Of a stretch of 64,000 bases of DNA, positions 51,536-61,475 are shown in pieces. Source of the stretch: Candidatus Symbiobacter mobilis CR (GTDB lineage Bacteria > Pseudomonadota > Gammaproteobacteria > Burkholderiales > Burkholderiaceae_C). The stretch lies in assembly GCF_000477435.1 (NCBI RefSeq), contig NC_022576.1, forward strand, positions 2,480,001-2,544,000, in the 5' to 3' direction. Position 1 is the first letter of the stretch; the number at the start of each line of letters is the position of its first letter. The notes beneath the pieces were generated by a model. The model ran no database searches. It saw nothing but the letters and a program-made list of their open reading frames with translations, and had not been told where the DNA came from. The position numbers were made by a program, and so were the translations under genes.

Positions 51536-52180
51536 TCACTGCACGATCAGGCTGGAAAAATGCACGCCCGTGACCGGATAGATCACGATGGGCTTTCTCT
51601 TCTTGCGCTTCTTGGGCTTGGTTTCGTCTTCCTCGTCGTCGTAGCTCCCGCCGAAGGGGATCGATGCCTCGCGCAGGATGTCGTCCATCAGCTTTTGTTT
51701 GCCATCGGGGCTGAGCAGTTGCTCAGCGGTTCGCTGCGAAAGCAAGAGCAGGATTCCGCTGCGGATGGCAGGAAGGTAAGCCTTGACCGTATCGACGGCT
51801 TTGGCATCAAGCACTTCGAAGATGATCCCGATTTGCGCCACCCGCTCCCCGCCGGGGTCGGCAAGGTTGACGACCATGTTGTCCAGCGGCAGGTATACCG
51901 GTGGTGTTTTGGGCGTGGCAGCGTGCGCTGCTTCCGGCTCGGGTTCTGGTTCCGGCTCGGGTTCCTCGTGCGCTGGGGCGTGATCGGTGGCAGCGGGAGC
52001 AGCAGCGTGCTCCCCTTCCTTGCCTTCCGTCTTTTTGCCTTTGCCCTTCATCATCATGACCGCCGCGCCTGCTCCGATGGCGATGACCAACACGGCGATA
52101 CCGACGATGAGGAACAGCTTTTTCTTGTTCTTGGCTTGGGGGGGAGCCGCTGCGTCCGCCTCTGCGTGTTTGGTAGCCAT
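51536..52180 (-). CDS. fliL: Flagellar basal-body-associated protein FliL
   Basis: 214 residues from the ATG at 52180, which has AGGAGG 6 nt upstream. It has a Lys-rich cytoplasmic tail, one membrane helix (LFLIVGIAVLVIAIGAGAAVMMM), a long acidic Glu/Pro repeat linker (EEPEPEPEPEPE), and the periplasmic FliL domain (VYLPLDNMVVNLADPGGERVAQIGIIFEV), which surrounds the stator. The acidic linker is longer than usual. A GC-poor gap of about 165 bp separates it from fliK and may hold a promoter. Confidence 0.93.
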   Translation of the reverse strand: MATKHAEADAAAPPQAKNKKKLFLIVGIAVLVIAIGAGAAVMMMKGKGKKTEGKEGEHAAAPAATDHAPAHEEPEPEPEPEPEAAHAATPKTPPVYLPLDNMVVNLADPGGERVAQIGIIFEVLDAKAVDTVKAYLPAIRSGILLLLSQRTAEQLLSPDGKQKLMDDILREASIPFGGSYDDEEDETKPKKRKKRKPIVIYPVTGVHFSSLIVQ

Positions 52181-52345
52181 GTTTTCCTCCTGTGTAAGCA
52201 ATAACCCCGGCCTACATACTCGGGTTAGGTTCGCCAAGTGTAGCGCCCCGTTTTCGTCCCAATTTGCGAAATAAGGGGATTACATATTGCAAATCAATGG
52301 GTTACAGAATTCATCACGGAGGCTACTGCAGCCGCGAAGGGGTCG

Positions 52346-53479
52346 CTACGCGAATACGTCGAGCGAGCGGCCTTCGCGGGCGCGGTGCAGGGTGGGCGCT
52401 TCTACAGGGGTTTCGGTGGGGCGAATGCCGAACGTCTTGCGTGGCGTAGGGCGCTGGTCGCCACCCTGATTGGGGGCGGAGCCGTCGCGCAAGTGGGCGC
52501 CCACGCTGACGTCGGCCAGGTGTAGCCCTTGGTTGGAGAGCATCTCGCGCAGTTGCTGCGTGGCGTTTTCGATCGCGGCGCGCACTTCAGGGGCATCGCT
52601 GTGGAAGGCGATTTGCGCTTCGTTGCCTTCGACGGTGATGTGTACCGACACAGGGCTGTCGCCAAAACCGTCGAGCTGGAGTTCGGCGTTTTGCACGCCG
52701 CGCGTGGCCCAGTACGTCACCGTGTCTGCCAGCGCTGTTTCGGGCGCGGCGCCTTGCGTGGCCGTGACCTGCTCGGTGGGGCTGGGCGCGTCGGAAGCTG
52801 TGTGTTCCAAGTGCCACGCGCCTTCCCATCCTGTTTCCCCTGGGCCTGCCTTGGCTGTTTTTTGTAGGGTGCGATCTCCCAGCATCGCTGCGATGGCGGT
52901 ATCGGTGGGGGTCAGCGTGGAAGTGGGATCGGGCTGGGGAATGTCGGCAAGGGTCTGGTGCAACGGCGCATTGCGTGCATCGGCGGCAGCGTCCTGGGCT
53001 GCCTGAAATCCGCTTTGCGCTGTCCAGGAAGGCGCTTTTTTGGTGAACGGGGTGGCGGGCGCTTCGGAATCGGCGTCTGTCGTAGTGGTCATGCCAGCCA
53101 GGGATGCGGAATCGGCAGCCATCATCGATGGGAGCGTTGTCGCACCGCCCCCGGCGGACTGCATCGAGGATGGCGCAGCCGTCCCGGTAGGGGCTGGAGC
53201 AAGCGGGACGAGCGGGATCCCCAGCACCAGCCCTAGCGCGGCGGAGGGGTCTGTCTCGCCTGCCTCGCCGTCTTCGTGGGTATCGTTCCCGCCAGTGGCC
53301 ATGGTTTCCCCCAAGTCGGCGGTTGCCAGGCATTCGGGGTCGCTCGCGCCCAGCATTCCCAGCAGCGCGGCAAAGCCCCCGGCGGAGTCCTGTTTGCCCG
53401 CTGTCTGGGCGGAACGGCGATCCCCCGCCTGCGCAGCGCGGGCGGTGTGGTGGGTGGGGCTGCTGGCCTCGACGCTCAT
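52346..53479 (-). CDS. fliK: Flagellar hook-length control protein FliK
   Basis: A 377-residue protein, Ala/Thr/Pro-rich and low in conserved sequence for the first 250 residues, as expected of an exported molecular ruler. The conserved C-terminal domain is visible: NAELQLDGFGDSPVSVHITVEGNEAQIAFHSDAPEVRAAIENATQQLREMLSNQGLHLADVSV. The start (MSVEASSP) overlaps the fliJ stop by 4 bp; the open frame continues upstream but only in the shadow of fliJ. Confidence 0.9.
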   Translation of the reverse strand: MSVEASSPTHHTARAAQAGDRRSAQTAGKQDSAGGFAALLGMLGASDPECLATADLGETMATGGNDTHEDGEAGETDPSAALGLVLGIPLVPLAPAPTGTAAPSSMQSAGGGATTLPSMMAADSASLAGMTTTTDADSEAPATPFTKKAPSWTAQSGFQAAQDAAADARNAPLHQTLADIPQPDPTSTLTPTDTAIAAMLGDRTLQKTAKAGPGETGWEGAWHLEHTASDAPSPTEQVTATQGAAPETALADTVTYWATRGVQNAELQLDGFGDSPVSVHITVEGNEAQIAFHSDAPEVRAAIENATQQLREMLSNQGLHLADVSVGAHLRDGSAPNQGGDQRPTPRKTFGIRPTETPVEAPTLHRAREGRSLDVFA

Positions 53480-53949
53480 GGGTTGTCTCCGTCCTCTTCT
53501 TGTTGGGCACGCAGGGCGCGTAGTGCCCGTTGTGCGGCAAATTCGTCTGTTTCTTTCTGCAGGGCGCGATCCATCTGCTGGCTCCATTCGCGCTCCCGGC
53601 GGGCAAGCAGGGTTTTGATGCCGGCCAGACGCACTTCGGCGTCGATGACGACCTTTTTGGCGCTGGCCACCCGCTGCTCCAGGGTTTGCAAAGTGCCTTC
53701 CTGAATCTGTATCGCATGATGCAACCGATCCAGAAACTGGTAATGGTGGAAAAGCAGGGGAGCAGAGGTGCTTTCTTGCGCGGTGTGTACCCAGCGTTGC
53801 TCGGTTTCGCCGGCGTATTGGCGCAGTTGTGCCATTTGTTCGTGCCCGTGTTCCAGGGCGCGTACTGCCGTTTGCCATTGCGCCAGCGCCTTGTCGCGCT
53901 GCACGGTGGCATGTTCGATGGCCAGCGTTAGCCCTTGGAATCGGGGCAT
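53476..53949 (-). CDS. fliJ: Flagellar export chaperone FliJ
   Basis: 157 residues, almost wholly an antiparallel coiled coil, starting MPRFQGLTLAIEHATVQRDKALAQ. FliJ sits in the centre of the FliI ATPase hexamer and couples it to the export gate. The ATG at 53949 leaves 35 bp after the fliI stop; an upstream frame to 53988 would overlap fliI and is rejected. Confidence 0.9.
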   Translation of the reverse strand: MPRFQGLTLAIEHATVQRDKALAQWQTAVRALEHGHEQMAQLRQYAGETEQRWVHTAQESTSAPLLFHHYQFLDRLHHAIQIQEGTLQTLEQRVASAKKVVIDAEVRLAGIKTLLARREREWSQQMDRALQKETDEFAAQRALRALRAQQEEDGDNP

Positions 53950-53984
53950 GGTCGAACGACGCCGTTGGCCATGGAACGCACGAA

Positions 53985-55436
53985 TCAAAGGCTGCCGCCG
54001 AGCACGGCGGCCATGCCGACAAGGCTGTCTTCGAGCGTCGAGGCTTCAAACATATCCTGCTGCAAAAAGGCGCGCATCGAGTCTTGCAGGGCGATGGCTT
54101 CGTCGAGCTGGGGATCCGAACCGGGTACGTAGGCGCCGATTTGGATGAGGTCTCTGCCCTTTTCGTAGCGCGAGTAAATCGCCCGAAAGCGCCGCGCCAT
54201 CTCGAAATGCTCGCGGGTCACGACGTTGTGCATCACCCGCGAGGCCGAACGCTCAATGTCGATGGCGGGGAAGTGCCCGGATTCGGCCAGCGTGCGTGAG
54301 AGCACGAAGTGCCCGTCGAGGATGGCACGCGCTGCGTCGGCAACGGGGTCTTGCTGGTCGTCGCCTTCGGCTAGCACGGTGTAGAACGCCGTGATCGACC
54401 CCACGCCGTGCAAGCCGTTGCCGCTGCGTTCCACCAGTTGCGGCAACCTGGTGAAGCAGGAAGGCGGATAGCCCTTGGTAGCAGGGGGTTCGCCGATGGC
54501 CAGCGCGATTTCGCGTTGCGCCATGGCGTAGCGGGTGAGCGAATCCATCAGCAACAGCACGTGCTGGCCTTCGTCCCGAAAGTGTTCCGCAATGGCGGTG
54601 GCGTAGGCGGCTCCTTGCAGGCGTAGTAGCGGGGAGGCATCGGCGGGCGCGGCGACGACGGCGGCGCGCGCGCGGCCTTCCACGCCGAGGATGTCTTCGA
54701 TGAATTCCTTGACCTCGCGCCCGCGTTCGCCGATGAGGCCGACGACGATGACATCCGCCTTGGTGTAGCGCGCCATCATCCCCAGCAGCACGCTTTTGCC
54801 CACACCAGAACCTGCGAACAGCCCCAAACGCTGGCCCCTGCCAACGGTGAGCATCGCGTTGATGGCGCGAATCCCGGTATCGAGAATCTCGCGCACCGGG
54901 GCGCGATCCATTGCGTTGATCGGCACCCGATCCAACGGCAGCGCGGTCACGTGTTCCAACGGGCCTCGGTAATCCATGGGATTGCCTTGGGCGTCGACCA
55001 CTCTGCCCAGCAGACCGTTGCCCAGGGGAAGGCGCAGCGTGCCATGCATCGTCAGGATGGGGCGCGCGGCGCTGTTGTCGGAGGGAACCCCAAACCGGGG
55101 AACGGAAATGAAAGGCGGCGCTGCACGCACCGATGCCCCGCTGGATAGGCCGTGTACGTCGCCAGCAGGCATCAGAAAGGCGCGTTCTCCGCTGAACCCG
55201 ACTACCTCTGCCAGCACGGGAGGCTGGTTGTGCTGCCGCACCAGGCATTGCGCGCCGACCGGGACACGAATGCCCACGGCTTCCAGCACCAGCCCGGTGA
55301 GCTTGGTGAGCGTTCCCCGCACTTCGAGGGTGTGAACGTCTTCAACGCTACGCTGGCAGCGCGTCAGAAATTCGTCCCAGGGAGCGGATAGCTCAGCGTG
55401 CGGCTCCATCGGTGGCTGCTGCGCTGTCTGTTCCAT
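53985..55436 (-). CDS. fliI: Flagellar export ATPase FliI
   Basis: A 483-residue ATPase of the F1-beta-like type III family: Walker [30 protein letters not shown], Walker [35 protein letters not shown] and [11 protein letters not shown]. The ATG at 55436 has GGAGG 7 nt upstream. It unfolds export substrates together with FliH and FliJ. It overlaps the fliH 3' end by 44 bp. Confidence 0.96.
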   Translation of the reverse strand: MEQTAQQPPMEPHAELSAPWDEFLTRCQRSVEDVHTLEVRGTLTKLTGLVLEAVGIRVPVGAQCLVRQHNQPPVLAEVVGFSGERAFLMPAGDVHGLSSGASVRAAPPFISVPRFGVPSDNSAARPILTMHGTLRLPLGNGLLGRVVDAQGNPMDYRGPLEHVTALPLDRVPINAMDRAPVREILDTGIRAINAMLTVGRGQRLGLFAGSGVGKSVLLGMMARYTKADVIVVGLIGERGREVKEFIEDILGVEGRARAAVVAAPADASPLLRLQGAAYATAIAEHFRDEGQHVLLLMDSLTRYAMAQREIALAIGEPPATKGYPPSCFTRLPQLVERSGNGLHGVGSITAFYTVLAEGDDQQDPVADAARAILDGHFVLSRTLAESGHFPAIDIERSASRVMHNVVTREHFEMARRFRAIYSRYEKGRDLIQIGAYVPGSDPQLDEAIALQDSMRAFLQQDMFEASTLEDSLVGMAAVLGGSL

Positions 55437-56211
55437 CGGTTTCCTCCGCTCCCTCATGGTGTTGCCAGGCCTCGTCCAGCCCCAGGCGAGAGACGACGGT
55501 CTTCCAGCGGTTTTCGATGCTGGCGTCGATCACGGTGCCTGCGGATTCGAGCAGGCATCCGCCGGGGGTGATCGTTTCATCGGGGCGCAGCCCGATGCGC
55601 AAGTCCGCAAAGGCGCCAGCGATGTAAGGCTCTAGCACGGCCATATCGGCTGGGTGCAGGCGCAGCAGGGCAGTGCGGTGCTGCGTGCCCAGCAGGTCTA
55701 CGGCCTCGTGTACCACGGGAACCAATACCTGCGGGTCGATGGAAATTTCGCGCCGCAACACCTGCCGCGCCAATGCGCAGGAGAGTTCGAGCACGCCGCG
55801 CGCAATGCGCTGGCGCGATACCTCCATCTGTTGCGTTGCCTGGGTGACGAGGGAGGCCAGGCGCTCGCCTTCTTCACGCGCCTGGTTGGCCAGAAAGTCG
55901 TCCATCTTCTTTTGCCACTCGGCCTTGGCCTGCGCGTAGCCTTGCTCCTTGCCTTGCGCCAGCCCTTTTTCCATGCCCTGTGATCGGCCCTGCGTCAGCC
56001 CGGCCTGCAAGCCATCCTCATAGTGCTTCTTGCGGTCCAGCTCAGCCTGCGTTACGCGCTGCATGGCCTCGCGCTTCGCTTCTTCCTCCGCCTGGGCCTG
56101 CGCAGCCTGGATCTGCGCGTTGGTGGCGACGGTGCCGAAATCCCACTGCTGAACGGAAGCGATTTCCTCGACGGGGATGAAGCGGGAATAGGGGTCGCGG
56201 GCAATGGCCAT
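55393..56211 (-). CDS. fliH: Flagellar assembly protein FliH
   Basis: 272 residues: an N-terminal part that docks at the C-ring ([21 protein letters not shown]), a coiled coil with GxxxG-like repeats ([25 protein letters not shown]) and a C-terminal FliI-binding domain ([21 protein letters not shown]). It is the stator-like regulator of FliI. The long acidic tail ([16 protein letters not shown]) overlaps the fliI start. Confidence 0.94.
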   Translation of the reverse strand: MAIARDPYSRFIPVEEIASVQQWDFGTVATNAQIQAAQAQAEEEAKREAMQRVTQAELDRKKHYEDGLQAGLTQGRSQGMEKGLAQGKEQGYAQAKAEWQKKMDDFLANQAREEGERLASLVTQATQQMEVSRQRIARGVLELSCALARQVLRREISIDPQVLVPVVHEAVDLLGTQHRTALLRLHPADMAVLEPYIAGAFADLRIGLRPDETITPGGCLLESAGTVIDASIENRWKTVVSRLGLDEAWQHHEGAEETDGTDSAAATDGAAR

Positions 56212-56245
56212 GGGGTGGGAACCCTTGCATCAAGCAAATCGACGG

Positions 56246-57238
56246 TTAGACCATCTGGTCGTCGCCGCCACCGCCGATGACGATCGTCCCTTCGTCGGCC
56301 AGACGGCGCACCGTTTTGAGGATTTCCTTCTGCTGCGCTTCCACTTCGGAAAGCCGCATCGGCCCGCGCGATTCGAGGTCTTCCCGCAACGATTCCGCAG
56401 CCCGGGAGGACATGTTGGCGAGGAATTTTTCCTTGAGATCGGGCTGGGCGCCTTTGAGCGCGACGACGAGCACGTCCGAAGAGACTTCTTTGAGCACTGT
56501 CTGGATGGCTTTGTTGTCGAGCTTGATGACGTCGTCGAAGACGAACATCTTGTCCATGATCTTTTGGGCGAGGTCGGGGTCGTGGTTGCGAATCGACTCC
56601 AGCACGGTACCTTCGATCGCCGTTCCCATGAGGTTGATGATTTCCGCAGAGGCCTTGACGCCACCCAGCGAAGATTTGCGCATCTTGTCGCCCCCGGAAA
56701 GCACGTTGAACAGCACTTCGTTGAGATCCTTGAGCGCAGTGGGCTGGATGCCTTCCATCGTTGCCACCCGCAGCATGACTTCGTTGCGCTGGCGTTCGGT
56801 GAAGAATTTCATGATGTCGGCGGCTTGGTCAAAATCCAGATGCACGAGGATGGCCGCGACGATCTGCGGGTGCTCATTGCGTAGCAGCTCCGCGACGGAG
56901 GAGGGATCCATCCACTTCAAGCTTTCGATGCCGGAGACATCCCCCCCTTGGAGGATGCGGTCGATCAGCAACGCGGCTTTGTCGTCGCCCAGCGCGCGCT
57001 TGAGCACGGAACGAACGTAGTCGCCGGAATTCGACACCAGCAGGCTTTGCGCGGTGGCAATCCCGGTGAATTTCTCGACCACCTCGTTGACGCGGTCGCG
57101 TGTCAACGTTTTGGTCTTGGCGATGGCTTCGCCTAGCTTTTGCACTTCCTTCGGGGACAGGTGCTTGAATACCTCGGAGGCCTCTTCTTCCCCGAGGGAC
57201 ATCATCAGGATGGCGGCGTCTTCCAGTCCGTCGGACAT
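56246..57238 (-). CDS. fliG: Flagellar motor switch protein FliG
   Basis: A 330-residue C-ring protein with N, middle (EHPQIVAAILVHLD) and C-terminal torque domains. The charged torque helix DDVIKLDNKAIQTVLKEVSSDVLVVALKGA is intact. The start MSDGLEDAAILMMSLGEEEASEVFKHLSPKE is canonical. It interacts with FliF and the MotA stator. Confidence 0.96.
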   Translation of the reverse strand: MSDGLEDAAILMMSLGEEEASEVFKHLSPKEVQKLGEAIAKTKTLTRDRVNEVVEKFTGIATAQSLLVSNSGDYVRSVLKRALGDDKAALLIDRILQGGDVSGIESLKWMDPSSVAELLRNEHPQIVAAILVHLDFDQAADIMKFFTERQRNEVMLRVATMEGIQPTALKDLNEVLFNVLSGGDKMRKSSLGGVKASAEIINLMGTAIEGTVLESIRNHDPDLAQKIMDKMFVFDDVIKLDNKAIQTVLKEVSSDVLVVALKGAQPDLKEKFLANMSSRAAESLREDLESRGPMRLSEVEAQQKEILKTVRRLADEGTIVIGGGGDDQMV

Positions 57239-57312
57239 GGTGCTGTTCCTCCTTGGTGGTGGATGGTGGCGAGGGTGACTGTGTGGTCAGAGGGCAGTGA
57301 GTATGACTGCCT

Positions 57313-59025
57313 TTACGCCGGCGCCTCGCCGTTGATCCACGTCTTGATGATGTTGGCCACGGCGGCGGGGTTTTCGCGGGTGAGCTTGCGGGCTTCTTCC
57401 AGCGCCAGCTCTTCCGGGGATGGCGGCGCAGGTAAGCCGGGGACTTGCCCGGAGGAGGGGCCTTCGAGCATCGGGCGTTCTGGCTCCTCGCCCTCGATAG
57501 CATCGACATGGACGGCAGTCGCTTCCGAAGGTTCGACCACCGGGGCGGGCGCCATGGCCTTGAGGGCCGGGCGGATGGCGCCGAAGAGCACCAGGGCTGC
57601 CAGCAGGAAGGTGCCGAGAGGCCAGGCCATCGACTTGATCATGTCGATGATTTCCGGGCGCTTCCACCAAGGCAGTTCCTCTTCGTCGGCAGCGATTTCC
57701 GTGAACGGGGCGTTCATGATGTTGACGGAGTCGCCTCGCTCTTGGCTGTAGCCGACAGTTTCCCGCACAAGGGCAGTCATCTTCTCCAATTGGGCATCGC
57801 TGATCGGCGCCTGGCTGACCTTGCCTTTGGCATCCGTCACCGTCTGGTGGTTGACGACGACAGCGGCGGTGATCCGCTTGATCACTCCGGCGCCGCTGCG
57901 CACCACGCGCACGGTCTTGTCCACCTCGAAGTTGGTGATCGACTCACGTCGACCACCGTGCCCCAGCGCACCGGATGCCGTCCCCGCCGCAGCCATGGCT
58001 TGCGCGGGGCCATTGATGTCCGTGGTCATCTGGCCGGGAGGCTGGTTGGTGGCCGCGCCGGGGATGCCCGTCGGCGGGGTGGGCGGGTTGACGTTGCTTT
58101 CCAGCGTTTGCTGGCTGCGCACGGCGGACGACTCCGGGGTTTGGTTGGGACGATAGGCCTCGGACGTGGACTCGGAGAGCGAGAAGTCCATCTCTGCCGT
58201 CACCTGGGCGCGGACATTCTTGCGGCCCACCACGGGTTCGAGGATGTCCATGATGCGGCGCGTGTACTCCTGCTCGATCTTGCGGATGTGTTGCAGGCGC
58301 TGGGCGTCTTGCGGGGCGCCGAATTCGTCTTCCGGCGAGGCGGAGAGCAATTTGCCCGTGTCGTCGAGCACGCTGACGGCTTTGGGATCCATCTCCGGCA
58401 CGCTGGATGCGACGAGATGGATGATCCCAGCCAACTGCGAGCGGTCGAGGTTGCGGCCAGGGTGCAGGGTCACGAGCACCGAAGCAGACGGCTTCTGCTG
58501 TTCGCGAAAGAACCCATTCTGGTTGGGCAATGCGAGGTGTACGCGAGCGCTTTCGACCGAAGACAGCGCCTGGATCGACCGTATCAGCTCGCCTTCCAGC
58601 CCGCGCTGAAAGGCCAGCCGCTCCTGAAACTGCGTCATGCCAAAGCGGTTGGCGTTGTCCATCAGCTCGAAGCCCGTGACCGTGCCTCTGGGTAGCCCCA
58701 TCGAAGCGAGCTTGAGGCGGGTGTCGTAGACCTTGTCTTCGGGAACGAGCACCGATCCGCCCCCAACCCCATATTGATAGGGAACGTTCATCTGCGCGAG
58801 CTGCGCGACGATGGCGCCGCCGTCCTTGTCCGAGACGTTGGAATACAGCACGCGCCATTCCGTCTGGCGGCCCATGATCATGCCGATGACGACGATGACG
58901 GCGAACAGCACGATACCGACCGCAAGGCGAATGCGCTGCGGCCGATCCAGATTCGCCAAGCGTTGAACGAAGTTGGCGGTGGCGGTGGTGGTGGCGGTAG
59001 TGGGAAGGGCGACTGCGTCGTTCAT
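57313..59025 (-). CDS. fliF: Flagellar MS-ring protein FliF
   Basis: A 570-residue protein with two membrane helices (IRLAVGIVLFAVIVVIGMIMG near residue 35 and MAWPLGTFLLAALVLFGAI near 475), ring-building domains between them (WRVLYSNVSDKDGGAIVAQL; FGMTQFQERLAFQRGLEGELIRSIQ) and the C-terminal FliG-binding tail. It is the first gene of the minus-strand fliF-G-H-I-J-K-L-M-N-O-P-Q-R run and founds the basal body. Confidence 0.96.
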   Translation of the reverse strand: MNDAVALPTTATTTATANFVQRLANLDRPQRIRLAVGIVLFAVIVVIGMIMGRQTEWRVLYSNVSDKDGGAIVAQLAQMNVPYQYGVGGGSVLVPEDKVYDTRLKLASMGLPRGTVTGFELMDNANRFGMTQFQERLAFQRGLEGELIRSIQALSSVESARVHLALPNQNGFFREQQKPSASVLVTLHPGRNLDRSQLAGIIHLVASSVPEMDPKAVSVLDDTGKLLSASPEDEFGAPQDAQRLQHIRKIEQEYTRRIMDILEPVVGRKNVRAQVTAEMDFSLSESTSEAYRPNQTPESSAVRSQQTLESNVNPPTPPTGIPGAATNQPPGQMTTDINGPAQAMAAAGTASGALGHGGRRESITNFEVDKTVRVVRSGAGVIKRITAAVVVNHQTVTDAKGKVSQAPISDAQLEKMTALVRETVGYSQERGDSVNIMNAPFTEIAADEEELPWWKRPEIIDMIKSMAWPLGTFLLAALVLFGAIRPALKAMAPAPVVEPSEATAVHVDAIEGEEPERPMLEGPSSGQVPGLPAPPSPEELALEEARKLTRENPAAVANIIKTWINGEAPA

Positions 59026-59321
59026 CGAAAAACTAACACCGGTTGGAAACCCCGCCCCTCAGGGCGGTAAGCCGTAACTCTGGCCTGAAAGCCTCGTTCT
59101 GGATCGTTGCTGTGAACGGAAAAAACGTATCCCAGAGCGTTGGGCCAGCCCCGGGCTTTTTGGGATTGTTGGGGTGCCGCAGCGACGCTACAGCCCAAAA
59201 AACGGCACGAAAACCCGTCTATTCGGGCTCAAGTTTTGGTGCGTGCGTCGGTAGCATCCAAGCCATACGGATACGAACCACGCTGACGGCAAGTCAGCAA
59301 GCAACGGCCCAGGCGAATAAT
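59026..59321. promoter_or_regulatory. Divergent fliF/fliE control region
   Basis: A 296-bp gap that must hold promoters for both flagellar transcripts. It contains a perfect hairpin CCGCCC-CTCA-GGGCGG (59052-59067) just upstream of fliF, a GCCCCGGGC palindrome followed by TTTTT near 59150, and TTTTTGGG paired with CCCAAAAA about 26 bp apart (near 59159-59199). I cannot assign a sigma-28 or sigma-54 promoter with confidence. Confidence 0.5.
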
Positions 59322-59660
59322 ATGATGAACCTCAAACTCGGAAACTCCCCCGCCATGGTGCGCCCGAATTTGGCGGGGAATATGGCTGGCGCTGCGCAGG
59401 TCGCACGCGGTGGCGCCGCAACGCAGGGCGCTCCAGGCACAGGCTTTGGCGTGGCGTTCAAGGACGCCTTGCAGTCCGTCAGCGCAGCGCAAAACCAATC
59501 CGCCAAGCTACAGCGGGAAGTGCAATTTGAAAACCCCAATGTCAGTTTGGAAGAAACGATGGTGTCCATGCAAAAAGCGCAAATCGGCTTTCAGGCCACG
59601 CTGCACGTGCGCAATCGCATGGTGCAGGCATACACCGACATCATGAACATGCAGGTGTAG
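59322..59660 (+). CDS. fliE: Flagellar rod-MS ring junction protein FliE
   Basis: A 112-residue protein ending with the family hallmark: LQREVQFENPNVSLEETMVSMQKAQIGFQATLHVRNRMVQAYTDIMNMQV. ATG codons at 59322 and 59325 are both possible; the open frame further upstream is in the control region and is not used. FliE links the MS ring to the rod and is the first axial export substrate. It is divergent from fliF and its 3' end overlaps convergent pilS by 20 bp. Confidence 0.94.
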   Translation: MMNLKLGNSPAMVRPNLAGNMAGAAQVARGGAATQGAPGTGFGVAFKDALQSVSAAQNQSAKLQREVQFENPNVSLEETMVSMQKAQIGFQATLHVRNRMVQAYTDIMNMQV

Positions 59661-61458
59661 CGGGCGGTGCAGCAGGGTCCAGCTTGTGCTGCGTCGCGGA
59701 CCTGTTCCGGGTGCATAGGCAGATGCGGAACTCGTTGCCCTGGATCGCTGCATCGTGTACTACGCGGGTGGTGCGTTCGTAGGCGATGGTTGCACCGTGG
59801 CGTGTACACAGCTCCCTGCAAATGAACAGGCCCAGCCCGCTGGACCGGCTTTCGGAAGAAAAGAACGGCTCGAACAGGTGCTGTTCGACGGAAGGGTCAA
59901 GCGGGCCGCTGTCGCTCCATACCCGCACGGTCAGCCTATCGTCGATTCCCTTGCTGACTTCATTACAGGTTTTATTCCCGACTCCATCGTCACCCTTGTC
60001 GCCGGTGCCGGGCGTGGTTAAGACATCGACCTGAATGGCGCCTTCCCGCTCGCTGGCATAGCGCTTGGCGTTATCAAGCAGATTGACGAGGATGCGGCGC
60101 AGGTGCTCTGGGTCGAATCCGACGAAAGCGCCCGGCGTGCCGAGGCTGACGCGCAGCCGTTGCCCCAGCCCGTGCTGCGTTTGCCAGTCGTTGCCGATGC
60201 GGTCGATGGCGGTGTATAGCTCCACGGTTTGGGTGCAACTGCCTTCCTCTCCCGCAGGGGTCTGCGCGAGGTGGAGGATGTCATGGACGATGCGTTCCAG
60301 CCGCTGGGCGTTTTGCTCGATCATCTGTGTCAGACGCCGGTGCATTCCCTGGTGCAGGTCTTCGGCTAGCAGGGCGTTGGCCTGCACGATGGCCGCCAGC
60401 GGATTGCGAATCTCGTGCGCGACGGCGGCGGACATTCGCCCCATGCTGGCAAGTTTTTCGGTGCGTAGCCGCGCCTGGATTTCGCGCTGATCCTGCATGA
60501 ACACCACGCACAGCCCGCGCGAGCCGGGGTCAAGCGGGGCGGTAATCTGCGAACGAACGCGCAGCCTGCGCACGCCTTGCCCTGCATGGTCGATGTCGAG
60601 GTCTTCCCCTCCCGCGCAATGGCCTTGGAAGCTGGCGACGACGAGCTTGCGCAACGCGCTCCAGCCCGGGCGCTGCGCAAGATCGATAGGAACGCGGCGT
60701 TGTGGTTCCGGTATCCCCAGCAAGACGTAGGCGGCGGGGTTGGCAGAACGGACGAAGTGCTGCACGTCGACGACGATCACCCCTTCGGTGAGCGCCTCAA
60801 TTACCAGTTCGTTGACCCTGCGCTGCGCTGCGGCGGCGAGCTGACTGCGTTCGGCGCTGCGTTCGACGATGGCGAGTTGCGAAGCCATTTCGCTGGCGAT
60901 GAACGAGACGACGAAGCTGCCCGTTCCCGCCAGCGCGGTTTGCAGCAGGAGGGAAGTGACGGGCTGCGGCCCTTGCCAACACAGCCATCCCGCGTAGGCA
61001 AATAGCAGAATGGTGACGCTGGCGGCGGTGGCCATGGCCGTGCGCAGCGGGCCAAGTACGGCGGCCATCAATACCGGTAGCGCAAAGAGCGGCGTGTAGT
61101 TGACGCTGGTGACGGTGGAGCCGTGGATGACTTGCAGCGCAGAAAACGCCAACAGGTCGATGCCCACGGTACGTAGCCAATAGAAATCGAAGCGCTTGCG
61201 CAGACGCTTTGCGCTGGAGAGCACGCGCACGGCCAGCGCTGCAGCGAAATAGGCAGCGCAAATGCCCATTAGCCAAGGGTTGCGTGTGTCCCGCATCACG
61301 TATAGCCCTACATGCGAGAACAGCAATACCCCCCCCAGCGTCGCGCGTGCGGTCATGAACCCGCGCCAGAGCCGGTCGAACTCGGCCAGCTTGTCCAGCG
61401 CGGTGCGTTCGGTGGGGGGGTGGTCGAGGGCGGCGGCGGTTGCGGTAGTCAGCGCCAT
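59641..61458 (-). CDS. pilS: Sensor histidine kinase PilS
   Basis: 605 residues. The N-terminal half has about six membrane helices (from ATLGGVLLFSHVGLYVM to LAGTGSFVVSFIASEM). A PAS-like domain follows (LVIEALTEGVIVVDVQHFVRSANPAAYVLLG), then the HisKA box SMGRMSAAVAHEIRNPLAAIVQA with the phospho-His and an HATPase domain (N box LVNLLDNAKRYA, G box RSSGLGLFICRELC). This is the PilS arrangement that senses pilin levels and phosphorylates PilR. The ATG at 61458 is used; the frame to 61569 overlaps the neighbour. The partner pilR gene, normally next, is absent: the 3' end runs into fliE. A 30-residue Arg/Pro-rich tail may come from the new junction. Confidence 0.88.
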   Translation of the reverse strand: MALTTATAAALDHPPTERTALDKLAEFDRLWRGFMTARATLGGVLLFSHVGLYVMRDTRNPWLMGICAAYFAAALAVRVLSSAKRLRKRFDFYWLRTVGIDLLAFSALQVIHGSTVTSVNYTPLFALPVLMAAVLGPLRTAMATAASVTILLFAYAGWLCWQGPQPVTSLLLQTALAGTGSFVVSFIASEMASQLAIVERSAERSQLAAAAQRRVNELVIEALTEGVIVVDVQHFVRSANPAAYVLLGIPEPQRRVPIDLAQRPGWSALRKLVVASFQGHCAGGEDLDIDHAGQGVRRLRVRSQITAPLDPGSRGLCVVFMQDQREIQARLRTEKLASMGRMSAAVAHEIRNPLAAIVQANALLAEDLHQGMHRRLTQMIEQNAQRLERIVHDILHLAQTPAGEEGSCTQTVELYTAIDRIGNDWQTQHGLGQRLRVSLGTPGAFVGFDPEHLRRILVNLLDNAKRYASEREGAIQVDVLTTPGTGDKGDDGVGNKTCNEVSKGIDDRLTVRVWSDSGPLDPSVEQHLFEPFFSSESRSSGLGLFICRELCTRHGATIAYERTTRVVHDAAIQGNEFRICLCTRNRSATQHKLDPAAPPATPACS

Positions 61459-61475
61459 GCTCCTGTGGGGGGGGG

